Part shown: piece after piece, positions 34,398-40,533 of the stretch | How positions within the stretch are numbered: position 1 is the stretch's first letter | Layout: every line of letters begins with the position of its first letter | Source: Litorimonas sp964414555 | GTDB taxonomy: Bacteria > Pseudomonadota > Alphaproteobacteria > Caulobacterales > Maricaulaceae | Reading direction: 5' to 3' | DNA length: 44,184 bases | NCBI GenBank assembly: GCA_964414555.1 | Contig: CAYPWW010000016.1 | Location: forward strand, 1 to 44,184 | Translations under genes and position numbers: made by a program | Notes under the pieces: model-generated | What the model saw: the letters and a program-made list of their open reading frames with translations, nothing else | Told to the model about the DNA's origin: nothing | The model's database searches: none

Positions 34398-34469
34398 GGG
34401 TCGAGCGCCTATCCAGATTTCAGAACACAGCTGTGGTGAGTGGGTCCACGGCGTTATGAGGCGAAAAGC

Positions 34470-34742
34470 ATGCAAAGCAGCAGACCCAAGCGAGAACACG
34501 TCGTCATCGGACCAGAGGGCACCCCTCTGACGTTGGCCGATCTACCCAAGCCCAATACGGTGCGTTGGGTGATCCGTCGTAAAGCCGAAGTTGTGGCCGC
34601 TGTGCGCGGTGGTCTTCTGACACTGGACGGCGCACTTGAGCGCTACGGCTTGTCGTCTGAAGAATTCATGTCTTGGCAGCGTTCGATCGAGAGCCACGGC
34701 ATCGCCGGTCTGCGCACAACGCGGGTTCAACAATACCGCTAA
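34470..34742 (+). CDS. sciP: CtrA inhibitor SciP (DUF1153)
   Basis: 90 residues. SciP binds CtrA at promoters and blocks recruitment of RNA polymerase in swarmer cells. The central IGPEGTPLTLADLPKPN and TVRWVIRRKAEVVAAVRGGLL stretch and the ERYGLSSEEFMSWQRSIESHG helix-turn-helix are almost invariant in the family, and it ends LRTTRVQQYR. The start is ATG 34470, preceded by GAGG at 8 nt; a longer GTG start at 34440 lacks support. A perfect CtrA site and five GANTC sites lie upstream, and a terminator follows. Confidence 0.95.
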   Translation: MQSSRPKREHVVIGPEGTPLTLADLPKPNTVRWVIRRKAEVVAAVRGGLLTLDGALERYGLSSEEFMSWQRSIESHGIAGLRTTRVQQYR

Positions 34743-34764
34743 GCGCCCTGAGAAATTGAAAAGG

Positions 34765-34801
34765 AAAACCGTCGGCCTTCCCGGGTGCGGCGGTTTTTCT
34801 T
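34765..34801 (+). terminator. Rho-independent terminator after sciP
   Basis: AAAACCGTCG (34765-34774) pairs with CGGCGGTTTT (34788-34797) with one G-T pair; the right arm runs into a T-rich stretch (TTTTTCTTT). Lies 22 nt after the sciP stop. Confidence 0.8.
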
Positions 34802-34849
34802 TGCGCGGAAAGCTGTGCTAGGCAGTCCCGAACTTATCGGAGACTCGCT

Positions 34850-35878
34850 ATGCCCTTTTCTCATCTTGATCGGCGTCAACTTCTCGCAGCGGGGGTTGGC
34901 GCTGCCGCATTAGCCGGTGCTGCTTGTGCCGCAAAAACCGAGGCCGTCGCACAAGAAGCGACAACGCCGCCGGACCTAACTGGGCAATCTATTCTGATTA
35001 CGGGATGCTCCTCTGGGTTCGGCTTGTTGGGGGCCGAACATTATGCCCGTCTGGGTGCGCGTGTTTTTGCCACGATGCGCAACCTGCCCCGACTTGAAGC
35101 CGTCAATCTACGCAGTTTGGCCGAACGCGAAAATCTCGACATCACAGTTGTAGACATCGATGTGACGTCTGAGGCTTCTATCAAATCCGGTGTCGGAGAG
35201 GTTCTCGCCGCGACAGGCGGTACTTTGGATGTTCTCATCAATAATGCAGGCATCGGCCTGACCGGTCCGATGGAATTGCAGGACGCAGCCGCGACGGCAC
35301 TGATGTTTGAAACCAACACCTTTGGCCCGCACCGGATGGTCCGCGCCGTCCTGCCCGCCATGCGTGCACAAGGCCCAGATGGAAAAGGGTCCGGTCACAT
35401 CGTGCAGATCAGTTCCCAGCTCGGCCGGGTCATGATCCCTTACTCTGGGCAATATTCCGCAACGAAATTCGCGCTGGAAGCCGCGAGTGAACAGCTCGCC
35501 TATGAGCTGGTCCCGCATAATATTGGTGTGACGATCATCCAGCCCGGTGGTTATCCCACGCAAATCTGGCGCAATCGCAATGCCCTTAGCGCCGCATTGA
35601 AGTCCCGCGTGGAGGCCGAGCGACTGGAAGCTTATGCTGCGCAGGCGGCCCGCATGGGTGAAGGCACGGGCGGCGGCACCACCGATCCGATGGACGTGCC
35701 TCATGCGATTGCAAAACTGCTGTCGGACCCAATGGACAAACGCCCGCTGCGTATCGCAGTTCATCCCGGCAACCGCCCACAACTCGGCGTCAATGCCGCC
35801 AGTGCAAAGGCCCAACTCGATTGGCTGGGCGAAAGCGGATATGGTCCGATGATCAAAGCGGTTCAGGCGCGGGGATAG
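34850..35878 (+). CDS. Tat-exported short-chain dehydrogenase/reductase
   Basis: 342 residues. A Rossmann SDR with cofactor motif ITGCSSGFG (T-G-x3-G-x-G), NNAG structural motif and catalytic S-Y202-x-x-x-K206 (YSATK). It is preceded by a twin-arginine leader, LDRRQLLAAGVGAAALAGAAC, residues ~7-27, which is unusual because SDRs need NAD(P) and are normally cytosolic. Tat export of a folded holoenzyme would explain it. Start ATG 34850 with GGAG 8-9 nt upstream. It lies between sciP and a CtrA-site gene. Substrate unknown. Confidence 0.85.
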   Translation: MPFSHLDRRQLLAAGVGAAALAGAACAAKTEAVAQEATTPPDLTGQSILITGCSSGFGLLGAEHYARLGARVFATMRNLPRLEAVNLRSLAERENLDITVVDIDVTSEASIKSGVGEVLAATGGTLDVLINNAGIGLTGPMELQDAAATALMFETNTFGPHRMVRAVLPAMRAQGPDGKGSGHIVQISSQLGRVMIPYSGQYSATKFALEAASEQLAYELVPHNIGVTIIQPGGYPTQIWRNRNALSAALKSRVEAERLEAYAAQAARMGEGTGGGTTDPMDVPHAIAKLLSDPMDKRPLRIAVHPGNRPQLGVNAASAKAQLDWLGESGYGPMIKAVQARG

Positions 35879-35885
35879 GCGCGCC

Positions 35886-35900
35886 TTAATCGCAATTTAA
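35886..35900 (+). promoter_or_regulatory. Perfect CtrA-type site directly before an unknown membrane-protein gene
   Basis: TTAA 35886-35889, TCGCAAT, TTAA 35897-35900, an exact TTAA-N7-TTAA. It starts 7 nt after the SDR stop and ends 23 nt before the ATG at 35924. At the usual -35 position the RNA would start almost at the ATG, so a leaderless transcript or repression is possible. Confidence 0.65.
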
Positions 35901-35923
35901 TCACCAATTCGTAGGCTTGACGC

Positions 35924-36409
35924 ATGATAGCTACGCCTCAAGTCGAAAAAGATGATCGCCGCAGCATGGTCATTCTGCGGCATCGCAAACGATGGATTCG
36001 CCTATTGCTGATCATTACGATTTCATATCCGGTTCTATCAACATTACTTTTGGTGCGAATTCTTACAGGCCCTTCAGAGAGTTTTACAAAGCTCGCAACA
36101 TCGTTTGCGGTCTATCTCCCCCTACTTGTCCTCCCGAGCATTTTTGTGCTGTTCCGGCCTTGGAAAGTCCAAGCCGGCTGGAAAATTGGCGTAATTTTCT
36201 TTGGTTATATCTTAGGTGGGTTTTTGGCAGTGCTTGCAGAAAATGTGAGGTTCGCATGGTGGCTGACCCAACCCTTTGAAATGTTCACAATCTACAATCT
36301 GATGAGCCACATTCTCATTCAGGTCCTGTGCTTCGCTCCACTTCTCGCCCTCAGCTGGTATACGCCGCGTCTGCCCATATTTACCTCGCGGACACATCGC
36401 TTAACGTGA
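35924..36409 (+). CDS. Hypothetical four-helix inner-membrane protein, putative CtrA target
   Basis: 161 residues. Residues 1-24 are basic and polar (RRSMVILRHRKRWIR); then four hydrophobic helices at ~27-46, ~58-80, ~88-108 and ~120-143. The loop RFAWWLTQPFEMFTIYNLMSH is aromatic-rich. No recognised domain. The only strong clue is a perfect CtrA site upstream and its place between sciP and a MinD-like gene, which suggests a cell-cycle or polar-development membrane protein. Start ATG 35924 has only a weak Shine-Dalgarno. A near-CtrA site overlaps its stop. Confidence 0.6.
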   Translation: MIATPQVEKDDRRSMVILRHRKRWIRLLLIITISYPVLSTLLLVRILTGPSESFTKLATSFAVYLPLLVLPSIFVLFRPWKVQAGWKIGVIFFGYILGGFLAVLAENVRFAWWLTQPFEMFTIYNLMSHILIQVLCFAPLLALSWYTPRLPIFTSRTHRLT

Positions 36410-36415
36410 ATTTAC
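36401..36415 (+). promoter_or_regulatory. Near-perfect CtrA-type site (TTAA-N7-TTAC)
   Basis: TTAA 36401-36404, seven bases, TTAC 36412-36415: one mismatch. It overlaps the stop of the membrane-protein gene and precedes the MinD-like gene by 65 bp, a suitable promoter distance. Confidence 0.45.
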
Positions 36416-36480
36416 CACGCTCCTTGGCAAAGCCTTAGCGCCCACGCGCTATACCTTCTCCCAAGCGGACAAAGCTCCGC

Positions 36481-37221
36481 ATGGTATTAGGTCAATGCGA
36501 GGGTCTTGTGGCTCAACCGTTTCAGCATGTGCAATCGCCCAAACCCGAAGGGCCAGAATATGAGCCCGCCTGTCGGCTGGTCAGCCTGTTTTCGGCCAGT
36601 GGGGACGCAAATGAAGTCCGCGACATGTCCCTGTCATTAGGGCGCCATGCGGCAAGTTTGGGCGAGACCGTTCTGGTGCTAGATGCAGTAGACGGCCAAC
36701 TGATGCGTAAAGCCGGGGTAATCCACGCCCGCAGTTTGAGCGATGTCGCCTGCGGCACCTGTGAGCTGCGCGACGCGCTTTATGTGACCTCAAATGAGCA
36801 TTTCACGGCCGCGAGCGTTGGCCCGCAAGGCCTCGACGCCGCGTTGGGCCTGCTGGCGGCGCTGTCTTTGTCCTATGACTGGGTCTTTGCTGTGCCAGAG
36901 GCCGGCTGCACACCCGCCCATGTCCGACTGGCCACTGCGTCAGATGTGTCCGTCATGTCCTATGACAGCCATGGCGACGGATTTATGCGCGCATTCTGGA
37001 TGATCGAGGCCGTGCGCCGCCCAGCCCCGCGGTTCGATCCGCTGATCCTGTCCACCGGACCGCGCGAAGATGCCGTCGAAACCGCCATGATGTTAAATGA
37101 CACCGTACGCGACCATCTCGGCGCACCGCCGCCTTACGCCGGACATGCGCAAGACCTGCACGCTGCGAAACGTCTGTTGGAACAGATGCGTGATGTAACT
37201 GATAAATCCGCAGTCGCCTAA
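36481..37221 (+). CDS. MinD/FlhG/ParA-superfamily-like protein lacking the P-loop
   Basis: 246 residues resembling a deviant-Walker ATPase: LVSLFSASGDANEVRDMSLSLGRHAASLGETVLVLDAVDG aligns with the MinD strand-1/helix-1 and the (LI)D-x-D strand, YDWVFAVPEAG with the central strand, and ATASDVSVMSYDSHGDGFMRAFWMIEAV with the later 'aD-x-V-(ml)-V' region. The expected K-G-G-V-G-K-T at the first loop is replaced by SASGDANEVRD, so no nucleotide hydrolysis is expected. ATG 36481 or GTG 36508 (which has GAGGG 5 nt before) could start it. A near-CtrA site lies upstream. A flagellar or polar regulator is a fair inference. Confidence 0.6.
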   Translation: MVLGQCEGLVAQPFQHVQSPKPEGPEYEPACRLVSLFSASGDANEVRDMSLSLGRHAASLGETVLVLDAVDGQLMRKAGVIHARSLSDVACGTCELRDALYVTSNEHFTAASVGPQGLDAALGLLAALSLSYDWVFAVPEAGCTPAHVRLATASDVSVMSYDSHGDGFMRAFWMIEAVRRPAPRFDPLILSTGPREDAVETAMMLNDTVRDHLGAPPPYAGHAQDLHAAKRLLEQMRDVTDKSAVA

Positions 37222-37293
37222 ACCCAGAAAAATTTCGAAGGATACTTTGTGCTGATCCGTGTGTAGCTATGAGACACACATAGGAGTTTGCAC

Positions 37294-37959
37294 ATGTCCA
37301 CTTTCAAGACCCTCACACTCGCTGCCGCCGCATCTTTGCTTGCGTCGTCTGCTTTCGCCAATCCACCTGCTGATCTGAATGCCGATGGTGTCGTCACACA
37401 ATCCGAATTCGCCAGCGCCGCCCTTAGCAAGTTCCAGGCCGCAGATACCAATGCGGATGGGCTGTTGGACAAGGCTGAACATAAAGCCATGCGAGAGAAC
37501 CGTCGCTCAGTCAGAGCCGGCAGACGCTTTGATCGTTTGGACGCCAATGGCGACGGCGCGATTACGAAAGCCGAAAGCGATGCGGCCCGCGCCGCACGTC
37601 GCGAAAAAGGCGAAGAAAAGCGCGCCGCCAAAAAGGCCGAAATGCTGAGCCGCTATGACGCCGATGGAAATGGCGAAATGGACGAGGCCGAACGCGCGGC
37701 TGCCCGAGCAGAGCGTGGCGCTGAGCGTGAGGCCAAGCGGGCTGAACGCGGAGATCGTGGCGACCGGAAAGCCAAACGCGGCGATCGTCCAAAACTCGAT
37801 GCCAATGCAGACGGTTTCATCAGCCAGGCAGAATATCTAGATATGGCCGACACGTTGTTCACCCGTATGGATGCCAATGGCGATGGCCAGCTGGTCAAAG
37901 GCGAAGGCCGCAAGCGGGGTAAAAAAGGCAAGCGCGGCAAGCGGGGCGGTCGTCGTTAA
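37294..37959 (+). CDS. Secreted six-EF-hand calcium-binding protein
   Basis: 221 residues. Sec signal peptide (residues 1-22, ...LLASSAFA). Six canonical 12-residue Ca2+ loops, all with Asp at 1 and Glu at 12: DLNADGVVTQSE, DTNADGLLDKAE, DANGDGAITKAE, DADGNGEMDEAE, DANADGFISQAE and DANGDGQLVKGE. The linkers and tail are very basic (KRAAKKAE; KKGKRGKRGGRR), unlike acidic calmodulin. The start ATG 37294 follows AGGAG by 7 nt; an in-frame TTG two codons earlier is not needed. 17 nt before an ECF sigma factor, suggesting a common transcript and a sensing role. Confidence 0.85.
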   Translation: MSTFKTLTLAAAASLLASSAFANPPADLNADGVVTQSEFASAALSKFQAADTNADGLLDKAEHKAMRENRRSVRAGRRFDRLDANGDGAITKAESDAARAARREKGEEKRAAKKAEMLSRYDADGNGEMDEAERAAARAERGAEREAKRAERGDRGDRKAKRGDRPKLDANADGFISQAEYLDMADTLFTRMDANGDGQLVKGEGRKRGKKGKRGKRGGRR

Positions 37960-37976
37960 GCCATAACACTAACGCC

Positions 37977-38534
37977 TTGCCACACGACCCTGATATCGAC
38001 TTGCTCCCTGGTTTTCGGACCAGGGAGCCTGCAGCCCTCTCGACTCTCATGGATCGGCATTTGTCCGCGATTCATGCCTTGGGGTGGTATATGTTGGGCG
38101 ATCGTGGTCTGGCTGAGGATGTTGCGCAGGAAACCTTCCTGCGGTTCTGGCAAGCGGCCCCCAGATGGGACGCGGACGGAACAGCAACCATCCAAAGCTG
38201 GCTACGGCGTGTTGCAACGCGGCTTTGTATTGACGAGCGGCGACGCAAAGGCCCGATCTATTCTGATCAACTGCCGGATGTGGCAGACCCAGATGGTGGC
38301 GCCGTTGCGCAAATGATGGCGGGCGCGCAATCCACCCGGATCGCAAAAGCCCTCGCCGATCTCCCCGCGCGTCAACGCGCGGCGATCACGCTGAGTTACT
38401 TTCAGCATCTTAGCCAAAATGAAGGCGCAGCCGCATTAGACATCTCGGCGAAAGCCTATGAGTCCCTGTTAAGTCGCGCCAAATCAACTTTGCGCGCAGC
38501 CTTACTGCCGGAAAAGGAGAGCCTGTTATCATGA
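37977..38534 (+). CDS. ECF-subfamily RNA polymerase sigma factor
   Basis: 185 residues. Sigma2 region: ALSTLMDRHLSAIHALGWYMLGDRGLAEDVAQETFLRFWQAAP (DNA -10 and core binding). Sigma4 region: LADLPARQRAAITLSYFQHLSQNEGAAALDISAKAYESLLSRAKSTLRAAL (-35 HTH). Start TTG 37977 is required to keep the normal sigma2 N-terminus; no upstream ATG or good Shine-Dalgarno is visible, so it may be translationally coupled to the EF-hand gene 17 nt upstream. It overlaps the small membrane protein by 4 nt (ATGA). Targets unknown; the EF-hand promoter is a candidate. Confidence 0.87.
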   Translation: MPHDPDIDLLPGFRTREPAALSTLMDRHLSAIHALGWYMLGDRGLAEDVAQETFLRFWQAAPRWDADGTATIQSWLRRVATRLCIDERRRKGPIYSDQLPDVADPDGGAVAQMMAGAQSTRIAKALADLPARQRAAITLSYFQHLSQNEGAAALDISAKAYESLLSRAKSTLRAALLPEKESLLS

Positions 38535-38827
38535 CCGATCTCGACACAATGCTCGATACACATGCGAAAGCCTGTCCCGCACCTGCAACGAATTTGGCCG
38601 ACCGAATTTTAGCGGCCGCCGAAGCGCAGACGCCTGCCAATGATCGCGTTTCGCGCCGCTCGCTCTGGACCGGACTGACAGCTGTTGCCGCCGTCGCATT
38701 GGCTGGGATTTTCATCCTCGCGCCGATGGCGTCCAATCCAACGGATCCTGTCGACACGCAGTGGCAGACGGCCGCCGAAGAAACCGGCTTTGCCGACCTC
38801 TATGCTTGGACGCTAGAAGAGAGCTGA
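38531..38827 (+). CDS. Small membrane protein, probable anti-sigma factor
   Basis: 98 residues: an N-terminal ~45-residue cytoplasmic segment (TDLDTMLDTHAKACPAPATNLADRILAAAEAQ), one membrane helix (WTGLTAVAAVALAGIFILAP, ~48-67) and a short periplasmic C-terminus (ETGFADLYAWTLEES). Overlap of ATGA with the ECF sigma gene, size and topology are those of small anti-sigma factors (zinc-less type). No sequence family is recognised. Position makes the function likely but unproven. Confidence 0.65.
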   Translation: MTDLDTMLDTHAKACPAPATNLADRILAAAEAQTPANDRVSRRSLWTGLTAVAAVALAGIFILAPMASNPTDPVDTQWQTAAEETGFADLYAWTLEES

Positions 38828-38912
38828 ACAAAGCTCTTGAAGGTTTTGGAGCGCGCGCGATGTCACGCAAAGGCCGTTTCACCAGAAACGGGGCCTGAAT
38901 GACTGAGACTCT

Positions 38913-38934
38913 AAACGTATTTAGCGAGACATCC
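38913..38934 (+). repeat. Copy 1 of a 22-nt imperfect direct repeat flanking fliJ-ctrA
   Basis: Begins AAACGTATTTAGCG and matches the stretch at 40381-40402 with 19/22 identities; the three differences are all transitions. Located between the ECF module and the FliJ-like stop. Confidence 0.5.
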
Positions 38935-38961
38935 CCGCCCAAAACACCCTTTTAGCGCAAT

Positions 38962-39336
38962 TTAACCAGCGCGGCGGGCGAGGGCTTTTTCGGCCTTGGC
39001 AGCCAGACGGCGAGCTTTGATGCGCTCAAAACTATCGAGCGCATCCAGTGCAACTCTCAAGTCAGACGCCAAGCTACCGGTTTGCTCGCCAATGTCACCC
39101 AGCGAACGACGCAGGTTTTCTTTGCGCGCAATCACAGACTGAGCATAGCTGCCATAGGCGACATAGCCGTCTTTTTGAGCATTTGGCGCGACATCATCTT
39201 CCGGCACGCTGTCATTCAGCTTGCGGACCTGACGTTCCAAATCCTCGCGTGTGGCTTCCAGCACGGCGATGCGCTTTTGCAGATCTTCGATCACAAACCG
39301 CGTTTTCGCGATATTTTTCTCACTGGAATGTGCCAT
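38962..39336 (-). CDS. FliJ-like coiled-coil flagellar export protein
   Basis: 124 residues, almost entirely coiled coil: residues ~5-50 (KTRFVIEDLQKRIAVLEATREDLERQVRKLND) and ~70-120 (YAQSVIARKENLRRSLGDIGEQ...AALDALDSFERIKARRLAAKAEKAL). Size and two-helix layout match FliJ, the export-ATPase stalk of the flagellar type III system. The start is ATG 39336 with GGGAG 8 nt upstream; a GTG 28 codons earlier is not supported. Divergent from ctrA, sharing its 339-bp regulatory region. The FliJ call is moderate because coiled coils align loosely. Confidence 0.7.
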   Translation of the reverse strand: MAHSSEKNIAKTRFVIEDLQKRIAVLEATREDLERQVRKLNDSVPEDDVAPNAQKDGYVAYGSYAQSVIARKENLRRSLGDIGEQTGSLASDLRVALDALDSFERIKARRLAAKAEKALARRAG

Positions 39337-39675
39337 TCTGTCTACTCCCACGCGGTATTCACCCAATACCTGTTCATTTCTAAAGCGCTGCGCCCGGACT
39401 TCTGTCCGTGTACGCGGCACTCACCATTGAGAAGCTTCATAAGGGATTAGGTTTACGGACGCGTGAAAGAGCGTGGTTAAAACTTTTCAAACATCGAATG
39501 GGCGAAACCGCCCAAACGTCACGGAACCGGATTCAATTTCGGCCCAACTGAGAAAGCTAACAAAGAGGTTAATGTCGTTAACACTTGATTTACGCAAAGC
39601 CTCTACGCCAGACATTCCATTAACTATATCCCCGGGCGCGATCCGGGATCGCGATTCGCCTGGGAGGGGACAAAT
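39337..39675 (+). promoter_or_regulatory. fliJ-like/ctrA divergent regulatory region
   Basis: 339 bp without a clear gene. It contains two GANTC sites (39530-39534 and 39653-39657), a near-perfect CtrA site (39578-39592), and a second TTAA-rich pair spaced by five bases (39569-39581). The methylation site just before the ATG and the self-site match the Caulobacter scheme in which ctrA expression depends on CcrM methylation and CtrA feedback. Confidence 0.6.
39578..39592 (+). promoter_or_regulatory. Near-perfect CtrA site in the ctrA promoter
   Basis: TTAA 39578-39581, CACTTGA, TTTA 39589-39592: one mismatch from TTAA-N7-TTAA, about 85 bp before the ctrA ATG. Suggests positive or negative self-control. 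Confidence 0.5.
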
Positions 39676-40371
39676 ATGCGGGTTCTTCTGATTGAAGACG
39701 ATATGGCCACAGCGCAGGGCATCGAATTGATGCTCAAGACTGAAGGCTTTAACGTCTATACCACCGACCTTGGTGAAGAGGGCGTCGATCTCGGCAAGCT
39801 CTATGACTATGACATTATCTTGCTGGACTTGAACCTGCCCGATATGCCCGGTTTCGACGTGCTAAAGACATTACGTATGGCAAAGGTCCAAACGCCCGTC
39901 TTTATCCTGTCCGGTACATCCGACATTGACAGTAAGGTTCGCGGCCTCGGCACAGGCGCTGACGACTTTATGACCAAGCCGTTCCACAAAGATGAGCTGG
40001 TTGCACGTATTCACGCCGTTGTCCGCCGCTCGAAAGGCCACAGCCAGTCGATCATCACAACAGGCGACATCAAAGTGAACCTCGACGCAAAAACTGTCGA
40101 AGTCGGCGATCACCGCGTCCACCTGACCGGTAAAGAGTATCAAATGCTCGAGCTGCTGTCCTTGCGTAAGGGGACAACCCTGACGAAGGAGATGTTCCTG
40201 AACCACCTCTACGGCGGTATGGACGAGCCAGAACTCAAGATTATTGACGTCTTTATCTGTAAGCTGCGTAAGAAACTCGCCGCTGCAACCGAAGGTGAGC
40301 ATTACATCGAAACTGTCTGGGGCCGCGGCTATGTCCTGCGCGATCCCGCCAAAGACAAGATGAGCGCCTAG
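39676..40371 (+). CDS. ctrA: Cell-cycle master response regulator CtrA
   Basis: 231 residues, OmpR family. Phospho-acceptor D51 (IILLDLNLPDMPG) and the switch Lys in MTKPFHKDEL. The DNA-binding part (HLTGKEYQMLELLSLRKGTTLTKEMFLNHLYGGMDEPELKIIDVFICKLRKKLAA) is practically identical to Caulobacter CtrA, so the same TTAA-N7-TTAA recognition is expected. It controls DNA replication, flagella, pili and division. The C-terminus ends PAKDKMSA rather than the Ala-Ala degron of Caulobacter, so ClpXP handling may differ. GGGAGGGG lies upstream of the ATG; a terminator follows. Confidence 0.97.
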   Translation: MRVLLIEDDMATAQGIELMLKTEGFNVYTTDLGEEGVDLGKLYDYDIILLDLNLPDMPGFDVLKTLRMAKVQTPVFILSGTSDIDSKVRGLGTGADDFMTKPFHKDELVARIHAVVRRSKGHSQSIITTGDIKVNLDAKTVEVGDHRVHLTGKEYQMLELLSLRKGTTLTKEMFLNHLYGGMDEPELKIIDVFICKLRKKLAAATEGEHYIETVWGRGYVLRDPAKDKMSA

Positions 40372-40380
40372 CGCCGTTAA

Positions 40381-40402
40381 AAACGTATTCAGCGGGACAC
40401 CC
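40381..40402 (+). repeat. Copy 2 of the 22-nt imperfect direct repeat
   Basis: Starts AAACGTATTCAGCG; begins 9 nt after the ctrA stop and matches 38913-38934 at 19 of 22 positions (all differences transitions). Confidence 0.5.
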
Positions 40403-40421
40403 TCCCACCGTCTCGCAAAAG

Positions 40422-40448
40422 AACCCTGCCCTCGCGGCAGGGTTTTTT
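40422..40448 (+). terminator. Rho-independent terminator after ctrA
   Basis: AACCCTGCC (40422-40430), loop CTCGC, GGCAGGGTT (40436-40444) followed by a six-T run ending 40448. Perfect 9-bp stem. Confidence 0.93.
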
Positions 40449-40533
40449 GTTGGGGTGAGCTTCTCATTCAATCGGTAGATCGTGACGGACACCCGCGTGA
40501 CCTTGCCCACCTTCTGCGCATCCCTATATTAGT

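Larger units (their letters stand above)
34170..34469 (+). promoter_or_regulatory. mnmA-sciP intergenic regulatory region
   Basis: 300 bp without a gene, divergent between mnmA and sciP. It holds five GANTC methylation sites (34183, 34251, 34273, 34282, 34330, covering GATTC, GACTC, GAGTC and GAATC), one perfect TTAA-N7-TTAA CtrA site, one near-perfect one, and a third variant with 6-nt spacing (TTAA 34337-34340 with TAAAC 34347-34351). Confidence 0.75.

Noticed and set aside
38871..38896. Hairpin after the small anti-sigma-like gene
   Set aside because: The stem GTTTC/GAAAC plus AGGCC/GGCCT is interrupted by a bulge and has no T-run, so not called as a terminator.
38951..38966. CtrA-like TTTA-N7-TTAAC
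   Set aside because: It lies across the 3' end of the FliJ-like gene, with no promoter downstream in a useful position, and has one mismatch; probably chance.
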